DNA from: DATKHR01 sp035510155
Lineage (GTDB): Bacteria; Acidobacteriota; Vicinamibacteria; Vicinamibacterales; CAVVIG01
Assembly (NCBI GenBank): GCA_035510155.1
Contig: DATKHR010000407.1
Coordinates: forward strand, 1 to 8,928
DNA: 8,928 nucleotides
Direction: 5' to 3'
Within the stretch, counting starts at the first letter, position 1. The number at the start of each line of letters is the position of its first letter. A model generated the notes under the pieces. That model ran no database searches. It saw nothing but the letters and a program-made list of their open reading frames with translations, and was not told where the DNA came from. Of the stretch, positions 1 to 5,219 are shown in pieces. Made by a program: the position numbers and the translations under genes.

Positions 1-354
1 AAACTTCACGCCCCCCACGCCAAACGTCATCGGCTGCTTGACCGAGTACCCGACGTTGTCCGCGGTCTGCGCCACCGCTGACGCGATCGTCTGTGCGGCC
101 GCGGCAATCTCAGACGTCGCGACGTTGCGCGTGTGACCGAACTCCGCAAATACTTGAAGGTTGGGCATGACCGTGTAGCCGAATTCGCCGCCGTAGTTCT
201 GGCTGGTGACGTTCCCGAATGACGACTGGGCGACGATCTCCGCGTATCCCTTGCCGGGATCCGCGGACGCCCCTGTCTGCGCCTCGGCGACGCCGGCACA
301 GACAAGCGCCCCAACGACGAGGACCCCGACCCTGACCGCAGGCAATCGTCTCAT
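1..354 (-). CDS. Outer-membrane beta-barrel protein, N-terminal part (cut by window edge)
   Basis: The reading frame is open from an ATG at 354-352 to the left edge (118 codons, no stop), so the C-terminus is missing. The first ~26 residues form a signal peptide: MRRLPAVR, a hydrophobic core (VGVLVVGALVCAGVA), and an AEA-Q cleavage site. The mature part shows alternating polar/aromatic strands typical of small outer-membrane barrels (YAEIVAQSSFG, YGGEFGYTVMPNLQVFAEFGHTR, and later MTFGVGGVKF). A strand, turn, strand pattern with 'MPNLQVFAEFG' is common in OmpA/OmpW-like eight-stranded barrels. Between strands lies an Ala-rich segment (AAAAQTIASAVAQTA), probably an extracellular loop or plug-like helix. 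The start is fixed by a GGAG Shine-Dalgarno 7 bases upstream. It lies 10 bases after the lipoprotein gene and is probably co-transcribed with it. The exact family and substrate cannot be given from this fragment. Confidence 0.8.
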   Translation of the reverse strand, partial: MRRLPAVRVGVLVVGALVCAGVAEAQTGASADPGKGYAEIVAQSSFGNVTSQNYGGEFGYTVMPNLQVFAEFGHTRNVATSEIAAAAQTIASAVAQTADNVGYSVKQPMTFGVGGVKF

Positions 355-361
355 TCGCACG

Positions 362-365
362 CTCC
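362..365 (-). promoter_or_regulatory. Shine-Dalgarno overlapping upstream stop codon
   Basis: On the minus strand the lipoprotein stop TAG runs directly into GGAG (TAGGAGC), followed by 7 bases and the ATG of the barrel-protein gene. The ribosome-binding site therefore shares a base with the preceding stop codon, which supports translational coupling of the two genes and decides the start at 354. Confidence 0.75.
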
Positions 366-1450
366 TACCCGCCAACTCTCTGAACCAGGTCCCATCGCCC
401 GTAGTTCAGCGCCATGTACTCGAAGGCGAACCCTACAACGGTTGGACTGCACACCGCGTAGGTGGGATACCCATTAGCGTTCATCCAGGCGAGCGCGGCG
501 CATGGGTCGAGGCCCCGATCGATGAGGTCGAACACCTGGAGCTCCTCGAGCAACGGTTTGACGTGCGACACACCGTCGAACGAAACGACCGCTGCAACCT
601 CCCAGTTATTTCCGAGCGTCGCGTGCCCATTGGTACCCGGCGGCGGGGTGCCGGGCCACAGGACCAGCCCTTCCTGCGCGGCCAGTTGCGCCTGCGGCGT
701 GGGCAACCCATAGGTAAAGCTCTGCGCCGAGCTCGCTTGGCTGGACACCATATTGGTGTTATCGATCGCCGTCGCGCGCCAGAACAACGTCGTCTGCGCC
801 GCAGGCGCCTGTCCCGACGGCGTGAAGCTCGTCCGGCCGGAGCCCTCGTTCACAGTGGCGGCCACGATGATGTTCGTGAACGACGAGTTGGTCGAGATCT
901 CGAAGCGATACACGAGCGAGCCGACAGGCCCCGATCGCGTTGAATTCACTACGGTGAATGCAGGCCAACCACTCGAGACCATGCCGGACAGCGGGCTGAC
1001 CGGCACAGGCGGGTCAATCGTAATGGGCAGGCCGATCGTGAACTTGGACGCCGCGCCGAATAGACCGGTCGTGCCGCCGACCGTCGCGCGCACGTGCCAG
1101 TAATAGTCGCGACCCGGTGTGAGGGGATCGAGCTTCACGGCGGTCTGCCCGCCTGACCCTTCCGCGATGCCGTCCTTGGTCTGGACTTTCGTCGCGAACG
1201 CCGCGTCGGAGGCGACTTCGAACGTGTAGGTCGCGCCCGTCTGGGTGCTGACGGCGTTCTGCACGACCAGCGTTGCCGGCTGATCGATGTTCCTAATCTG
1301 GGCGGCGTTGGCCGGCGACACCGGTCGAGGCGCCACCACTGAAGCCGTCAGCGAGCTGTTTCCGCTCGACGGTTGCGCGGGATTGTCGCTGCAGGCGGCT
1401 GTCGCTGTTAGAGCGGCTGCCAGGTACACACCAAAGACTGAATACTTCAT
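365..1450 (-). CDS. Secreted lipoprotein with two FN3-like domains and a novel C-terminal module
   Basis: This is a 361-residue envelope protein. Residues 1-20 are a lipoprotein-type signal (MKYSVFGVYLAAALTATAAC) with the acylated Cys predicted at 20; Thr at -3 is a non-ideal lipobox residue. Ser at +2 points to the outer membrane rather than inner-membrane retention. After a Ser/Asn/Pro linker come two Ig/FN3-like repeats, about 38-138 and 139-248. Each has a P-x-SP opening, a 'YTFEVASDAAF' or 'YRFEISTNSSF' strand, and a W-containing strand (YYWHVRAT; LFWRATAID), the pattern seen in FN3-like repeats of acidobacterial secreted proteins. Residues ~249-361 are different: a helical stretch (PLLEELQVFDLIDRG), then C317 and C334 flanking AWMNANGYPTY, then an aromatic tail. 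I do not recognise this module; its Cys pair could form a disulfide. The ATG at 1450 has no strong Shine-Dalgarno (GGAT about 6 bases upstream). Binding or surface-structural roles are plausible but unproven. Confidence 0.82.
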   Translation of the reverse strand: MKYSVFGVYLAAALTATAACSDNPAQPSSGNSSLTASVVAPRPVSPANAAQIRNIDQPATLVVQNAVSTQTGATYTFEVASDAAFATKVQTKDGIAEGSGGQTAVKLDPLTPGRDYYWHVRATVGGTTGLFGAASKFTIGLPITIDPPVPVSPLSGMVSSGWPAFTVVNSTRSGPVGSLVYRFEISTNSSFTNIIVAATVNEGSGRTSFTPSGQAPAAQTTLFWRATAIDNTNMVSSQASSAQSFTYGLPTPQAQLAAQEGLVLWPGTPPPGTNGHATLGNNWEVAAVVSFDGVSHVKPLLEELQVFDLIDRGLDPCAALAWMNANGYPTYAVCSPTVVGFAFEYMALNYGRWDLVQRVGG

Positions 1451-1461
1451 ACGATCCGTTT

Positions 1462-1479
1462 GCGGGAAGTGAGTCCCGC
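1462..1479 (-). promoter_or_regulatory. Hairpin in the leader of the lipoprotein gene
   Basis: GCGGGA and TCCCGC form a perfect 6-bp, G+C-rich stem around a 6-base loop. It ends 11 bases before the ATG at 1450, so in the transcript it would sit just upstream of, or partly occlude, the ribosome-binding region. It has no following T-run on either strand and so is not an intrinsic terminator. A role in mRNA stability or translation is inference. Confidence 0.4.
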
Positions 1480-1760
1480 CGAAAACACGCCTCGATCGAT
1501 TCAGAACGTGACGTGACGACCAACCGCGGGGTGCCGGTGAGCCACCGCCAGAGCTGAAGGAGATCTAGTACGGTACCCGACCGGGCGCCTGAAGATCAAG
1601 CATTTCGACCAGTGTTTCGGCCGCGATTCGGACTTGCATTAGATCCGCGATGTGTGACGGCGCACTCGGCTAAGTCGTCGTTCGATTGTGGACTCTGTGC
1701 TCTTGCCGTCGGCGACATTGCGCCGTTGGCGGCCCAGCGATGAATGAGCTATGGCTGTGT

Positions 1761-1789
1761 TTGTGCGACCCACAACCGGCCGATATAAT
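1761..1789 (+). promoter_or_regulatory. Sigma70-like promoter for the ribbon-helix-helix gene
   Basis: A perfect TATAAT lies at 1784-1789, preceded after exactly 17 bases by TTGTGC at 1761-1766 (TTG core retained, 3 of 6 matches to consensus). The expected transcription start, near 1796, leaves about 15 bases before the ATG at 1811 and falls downstream of the in-frame ATG at 1751. The promoter therefore argues for the shorter protein. Confidence 0.65.
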
Positions 1790-1810
1790 CCCGGCGGGCG
1801 GATTCACGCG

Positions 1811-2116
1811 ATGGCCAAGAAACAGGTCAGATCCCTGCCCGTCGGACTTCGATCGAGACTTGGACCGGGTCGTCCCCCCGTTCACGCGGAAACGTGGTCG
1901 AAAGTTTCGGTCGTCCTCTTCGACCGCCAGATTCTGCACCTCGATCGTGTCGCGTCGGGCCCCCGGGCCGGCGCCGGCAGGACCCTCAACCGGGCGGAAG
2001 TCATCCGCGCGCTCATCGACGGTTTGATCGATAGCGGCATGGACATCACGAGCTCGCCGTCCGAAGCAGACCTGAGAGCCCGAGTCGCGCGCCGGCTGGG
2101 CACCCCTTTCCGTTGA
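1811..2116 (+). CDS. Small ribbon-helix-helix (CopG/Arc-like) protein
   Basis: The protein has 101 residues. After a basic N-terminal tail (1-23, rich in Lys/Arg with a GPGRPP stretch), residues ~30-76 fit a ribbon-helix-helix fold: a strand (SKVSVVLFD), helix A (RQILHLDRVASG), a Gly-rich turn, then helix B (NRAEVIRALIDGLIDSG). Such proteins dimerise through the strand, which inserts in the DNA major groove. The tail (SEADLRARVARRL) is a further amphipathic helix. DNA binding is inferred from fold; the target is unknown. No toxin gene adjoins it (the next gene is a convergent exporter), so it does not look like a classic toxin-antitoxin antitoxin. A longer form from ATG 1751 (20 extra residues) is open, but its first codons overlap the promoter, so the 1811 start is preferred. 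GGCGGGCGG upstream is a poor Shine-Dalgarno. Confidence 0.72.
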   Translation: MAKKQVRSLPVGLRSRLGPGRPPVHAETWSKVSVVLFDRQILHLDRVASGPRAGAGRTLNRAEVIRALIDGLIDSGMDITSSPSEADLRARVARRLGTPFR

Positions 2117-2124
2117 GGGTCTCG

Positions 2125-2163
2125 GTCTCGTTGAGCGCGTCGGTGGCTCAACCGGCGCGAGAC
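2125..2163. terminator. Hairpin between convergent genes
   Basis: GTTGAGC (2130-2136) and GCTCAAC (2146-2152) form a perfect 7-bp stem with a 9-base loop. An outer 5-bp arm, GTCTC (2125-2129) with GAGAC (2159-2163), extends it past a 6-base one-sided bulge. It sits between the ribbon-helix-helix stop (2116) and the exporter stop (2148), extending into the last exporter codons. No T-run follows on either strand, so a bidirectional terminator is possible but not typical. Confidence 0.35.
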
Positions 2164-3323
2164 ACGCGCCGAGCGTCGGCCGGCGCGACGTCCAAGCCGA
2201 CGGTCACCGCCAAGGCCAGCAGCAGTAACGCGGCAGCCGAGAAGTAGGGTGCCGACTCGCCGTAGTGCTGAAGGGACGAATTGCCCCAGACGGGGCCCAC
2301 CGTGCGCCCGAGACTTTCGATGGCGCTCGCAGTACCCTGCACCCGTCCCTGCTCGTCGCCTTTGGCGACCAGGCTCACGAGGCTCGCCATCGTTGGATGG
2401 CCAAAGCCAATGCCGATCGCAAGCGGGACCAGCGCCAGCGTGAACGTGCCCACGGTGTAGGTCATCGCAGCCGCTGCGAGCCCAGCCGCCCCGCACGCCA
2501 GACCGAGCGCGAACGTTCGCTTGTCGCCCAGCCGATGGACGACCGATCGAATGAGTCCGCCCTGGATGATCACGCCGAGCACGCCAAACCCGGCGAAGAG
2601 GTACCCGGTTCTCGACACGTCGAACCCGAAACGCCGCGCCACAAAGAGCGCAAACGTCGTTTGGAACACCGCGAAAGCGCACCAATAGACGAAATCGATG
2701 GCCAGGACGCGTCGAATTACCGGACGCTTCGCGAGGTCGGGAAGATAGCGAAACGGGTTGCCGACGCCGGCCTGCGTGCGATGAATCGTTTCGGGTAACC
2801 ACAGCCAAGCCATCACGGTCGCGACCAATGTGGCCGCCGCTGCAGTCCAGATTGGCGCCGTGTAACTGATGCGCGACAAGACACCGCTCAACGCCGGACC
2901 GAAAATGAAGCCGAGCCCGAACGCAGCGCCGATGAGCCCGTACGCGCGCGCCCTGTCTTTCGGCTCGGTGATGTCCGCCACATAGGCGCGGGCTGTCGAG
3001 ATATTGCCGCCCGAAAGCCCATCCACGATCCGCGCCGCGAAGAGCATCGCCACACTGTGGGCGACGGCGAGCATGACGAAGCTCACCACCGTTCCGGCAA
3101 GACTGAAAACGAGAATCGGCCGCCGGCCGTAGCGATCCGACAAGTCGCCCAGCGCGGGCGCCGCCACCAGCTGACAAAGCGAGAAGACGGCAAAGAGCAG
3201 TCCGATGATGGCCGGCGACGCGCCGAATGTCTCAGCGTAGTACGGGAGGAGGGGGATGATGATCCCGAAGCCGACGAGGTTGACGAAAATCGTCAGAAGG
3301 ATGATGACAAGCGGCCGGCTCAC
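2148..3323 (-). CDS. MFS multidrug/TetA-like efflux transporter (DHA1 type)
   Basis: This is a 391-residue inner-membrane protein with about 12 hydrophobic helices, the normal size for DHA1 (12-TM) drug:proton antiporters. Helix 1 carries GFGIIIPLLPYY (18-29). Motif A, GDLSDRYGRRPI (59-70), lies in the loop after helix 2. Motif B, R98-IVDG, with following SGGNISTARAYVAD, is in helix 4. The antiporter motif C, GLGFIFGPALSG (136-147), is in helix 5. Residue 15 is Asn where tetracycline exporters of class B carry Asp, so tetracycline resistance should not be assumed; substrates are unknown. The start is a GTG at 3323-3321: an in-frame TAG lies 15 bases upstream (3341-3339) and no other early start codon exists, so this start is well constrained. 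No Shine-Dalgarno is visible. It is divergent from the GGT-like gene and convergent with the ribbon-helix-helix gene, hence probably monocistronic. Confidence 0.88.
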   Translation of the reverse strand: MSRPLVIILLTIFVNLVGFGIIIPLLPYYAETFGASPAIIGLLFAVFSLCQLVAAPALGDLSDRYGRRPILVFSLAGTVVSFVMLAVAHSVAMLFAARIVDGLSGGNISTARAYVADITEPKDRARAYGLIGAAFGLGFIFGPALSGVLSRISYTAPIWTAAAATLVATVMAWLWLPETIHRTQAGVGNPFRYLPDLAKRPVIRRVLAIDFVYWCAFAVFQTTFALFVARRFGFDVSRTGYLFAGFGVLGVIIQGGLIRSVVHRLGDKRTFALGLACGAAGLAAAAMTYTVGTFTLALVPLAIGIGFGHPTMASLVSLVAKGDEQGRVQGTASAIESLGRTVGPVWGNSSLQHYGESAPYFSAAALLLLALAVTVGLDVAPADARRVSRAG

Positions 3324-3335
3324 GAAGGTCGAAAC

Positions 3336-3345
3336 ATTCTATACT
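3336..3345. promoter_or_regulatory. Overlapping divergent -10 elements
   Basis: In the 58-base gap between the exporter and the GGT-like gene, ATTCTATACT holds two -10-like hexamers: TATACT on plus (3340-3345, 5 of 6 matches) facing the GGT-like gene, and TAGAAT on minus (3341-3336, 5 of 6) facing the exporter. The plus element would give a leader of about 30 bases. The minus element would start transcription about 5 bases before the GTG. Neither has a good -35 hexamer at 16-18 bases, so the call is tentative. Confidence 0.4.
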
Positions 3346-3381
3346 CTCCACGAGATTTCAGAGTTCAGATTGAAGCTTCGA

Positions 3382-5196
3382 ATGAAGATGGCGCACGGCG
3401 CGGCGATCGTGGTCGCCGCAGCGACCGCGGCGGCGCAGACGACGGTGCCCGGCGCGCCCTCGCGCGGCGAGACGGTGAAACCCGAGATCCTCGGCACCCA
3501 CGGCATCGTCGCCGCCGGCCGGCACTACTCCGTGGCAGCCGGCGTGCGCACGCTCCAGCAGGGAGGAAACGCCGTCGACGCGGGCGTGGCGACAGTCTTT
3601 GCCGCCTCGGTCTGCGAGATCTCACATTTTGGCTTCGGCGGAGAGGCGCCGGCGATCATCTATGACGCCAAAGCGCGCGAGGTGATCGTCATCAACGGGC
3701 AGGGGCCTGCGCCGAACGCGGCCACACCAGCGCTCTTTGCCGCCGACGGCCGTCCGCCGGGCAACGGGCCGCTCGGCGCCACGATTCCCGCGATGCTCGA
3801 CGCGATGGTGCTGGCACTCCAGGCCAAAGGCACGATGCGCCTCGAGCAGGTGATGCAGCCGGCGATCGAACTCGCCGACGGCTTTCCGATGTACGAGTTC
3901 CTCCGTCATTACATGCTCACGGAGCGGCAGGCGACCGAACGGTACGAATGGTCCGCCAAGACGTACTATCCTGACGGACGCATCCCGGCAGTCGGCGAGA
4001 TGTTCCGGCAGCCGAACCTCGCACGCACGTTGCGCGCGATCGTGGCCGCGGAACACGCGTCGTTCGCGAAAACACACGATCGTGCAACCGCTATGCGGGC
4101 AGGTCGTGACGCGTTCTATAAAGGCCCGATCGCCCGGCGCATCGTCGATGCCGACCGGGCGGCCGGCGGCGTCTTCACTTACGAAGACCTCTCCGGCTAC
4201 CACGGCCAGATCGAGAAGCCGGTGACGACGAACTTCCACGGCTTCGACGTCTACAAGGCAGGGCCATGGAACCAGGGCCCCGTGCTGCTCCAGACATTGA
4301 ACATCCTGGAGGGGCTCAATCTGAAGGCGCTCGGATCCGACTCGGCCGAGTACCTCCACCAGGTTCACGAAGCGATCAAGCTGGCCTACGACGATCGCAA
4401 CGCTTATTACGGTGACCCCGCATTTACGACCGTCCCGATGACCGGGCTGCTCTCGAAGCCGTATGCCGCCGAGCGGCGCACGCTCATCGGACCGCAGGCC
4501 GCACTCGACCATCGCGCCGGCGATCCGTACCGTTTTGATCCCGACGTGAAGCCGCCGGCGACCCGCTACACGCCGCACCCGCAGGGCGCGAAGACCTCCG
4601 CCGGCGTCGGCGACACGACCTCGGTCGACGTGGTCGACAGGGACGGCGACCTGTTCAGCGCGACGCCGAGCTCGGGGTGGCTGCTTGGCGGGGCGTTCGT
4701 CGCAGGCGACACGGGCGTGCCGCTCTCGAACCGCATGCAGGTCTTCGATCTGGATCCCGCGAGCCCGAACGTGCTCACCGGCCGCAAGCGCCCGCGGACC
4801 ACGCTCACGCCGACGATCGTGCTCAAGGACGGCAAGCCTTTTCTCGCGATCAGCACGCCCGGCGGCGACAGCCAGGATCAGCAGCTGCTCAACGTGCTGC
4901 TGCAGATCATCGTGTTCGACAAGGATATCCAGGAGGCGATCGAGGCGCCGCGGATCAATTCGCTTCACCCGTTCAGCTCGTTCGACGACCACGAGAGCCA
5001 GCCGGGCGTACTCGAGATCGAGGACCGGGTGCCGCAGGCCAGCCGCGACGAGCTCACCGCGCGCGGCCACAAGCTGCGGGTCGTCGGCCCTTACGGCATC
5101 AGCACGGGCGTCGTCGCAGTCGGCGTGGATCCGCGGAGCGGCACGCTTCGCGGCGGCGCGGACGTCCGCCGCGAGCGGTACATCTTCGGTTGGTGA
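3382..5196 (+). CDS. Secreted gamma-glutamyltranspeptidase-fold Ntn hydrolase
   Basis: The 604-residue protein is normal GGT length. Residues 1-18 form a signal peptide (MKMAHGAAIVVAAATAAA, then QTT), so the enzyme should be periplasmic or exported. The N-terminal part has the family segments LQQGGNAVDAGVA and FGFGGEAPAIIYD. The precursor self-cleaves before the catalytic Thr, here T412 in GDTTS, giving large and small subunits. The small subunit holds KRPRTTLTPTIVLKDG (TT at 473-474) and the oxyanion-loop PGGD at 493-496. Two features differ from classical E. coli GGT: the Ser-Ser pair is Thr-Thr, and the PGG is followed by D-SQDQQ. The arginine that holds the glutamyl alpha-carboxylate (Arg114 in E. 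coli) is not evident; the matching stretch is INGQGPAP with P109. It may thus be an acylase or amidase of the GGT superfamily and not a glutathione hydrolase. The frame is open upstream to 3256, but that ATG lies inside the divergent exporter gene; 3382 gives a proper signal peptide. GAAG 6 bases upstream is a modest Shine-Dalgarno. Confidence 0.88.
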   Translation: MKMAHGAAIVVAAATAAAQTTVPGAPSRGETVKPEILGTHGIVAAGRHYSVAAGVRTLQQGGNAVDAGVATVFAASVCEISHFGFGGEAPAIIYDAKAREVIVINGQGPAPNAATPALFAADGRPPGNGPLGATIPAMLDAMVLALQAKGTMRLEQVMQPAIELADGFPMYEFLRHYMLTERQATERYEWSAKTYYPDGRIPAVGEMFRQPNLARTLRAIVAAEHASFAKTHDRATAMRAGRDAFYKGPIARRIVDADRAAGGVFTYEDLSGYHGQIEKPVTTNFHGFDVYKAGPWNQGPVLLQTLNILEGLNLKALGSDSAEYLHQVHEAIKLAYDDRNAYYGDPAFTTVPMTGLLSKPYAAERRTLIGPQAALDHRAGDPYRFDPDVKPPATRYTPHPQGAKTSAGVGDTTSVDVVDRDGDLFSATPSSGWLLGGAFVAGDTGVPLSNRMQVFDLDPASPNVLTGRKRPRTTLTPTIVLKDGKPFLAISTPGGDSQDQQLLNVLLQIIVFDKDIQEAIEAPRINSLHPFSSFDDHESQPGVLEIEDRVPQASRDELTARGHKLRVVGPYGISTGVVAVGVDPRSGTLRGGADVRRERYIFGW

Positions 5197-5219
5197 CTTC
5201 GTGGAACGAAGACTGTTTT
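5197..5219 (+). terminator. Weak intrinsic terminator of the GGT-like gene
   Basis: Directly after the TGA, CTTCGT (5197-5202) and ACGAAG (5206-5211) form a perfect 6-bp stem around a GGA loop. ACTG and four Ts (5216-5219) follow. The T-run merges with the stop codon of the convergent Mo-enzyme gene. On the minus strand no T-run follows the stem, so it would act on plus-strand transcripts only. The short stem and short T-run keep confidence moderate. Confidence 0.45.

Larger units (their letters stand above)
1451..1810. other. 360-base divergent intergenic region
   Basis: This separates the lipoprotein gene (minus) from the ribbon-helix-helix gene (plus). It contains a 6-bp-stem hairpin at 1462-1479, a self-complementary TCGATCGA at 1492-1499, a short tandem ACGTG ACGTG ACG at 1506-1518, a CCCG-AC-CGGG inverted repeat near 1576-1585, and a sigma70-like promoter at 1761-1789 for the plus-strand gene. 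I found no convincing -35/-10 pair for the lipoprotein gene. Short open frames in both directions here show no recognisable protein and no ribosome-binding sites, so I do not call a gene. Confidence 0.6.

Noticed and set aside
1670..1939. 89-codon minus-strand open frame in the intergenic region
   Set aside because: No ribosome-binding site, low-complexity basic composition, and it overlaps the promoter and 5' part of the plus-strand ribbon-helix-helix gene.
1811..2116. Antitoxin of a toxin-antitoxin pair
   Set aside because: No toxin-like gene overlaps or follows it; the next gene is a convergent transporter.
1882..3177. 431-codon minus-strand open frame overlapping the exporter in another frame
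   Set aside because: Frame-shifted shadow of the MFS gene; it also crosses the ribbon-helix-helix gene and has no membrane or domain pattern.
2148..3323. Calling the DHA1 transporter a tetracycline-resistance gene (tetA)
   Set aside because: Helix 1 has Asn15 instead of the Asp found in class B Tet exporters, and general DHA1 motifs alone do not define the substrate.
3622..5070. 482-codon minus-strand open frame opposite the GGT-like gene
   Set aside because: Composition is Arg/Val/His-rich with no motif, and the plus strand carries an unmistakable enzyme with all family motifs.
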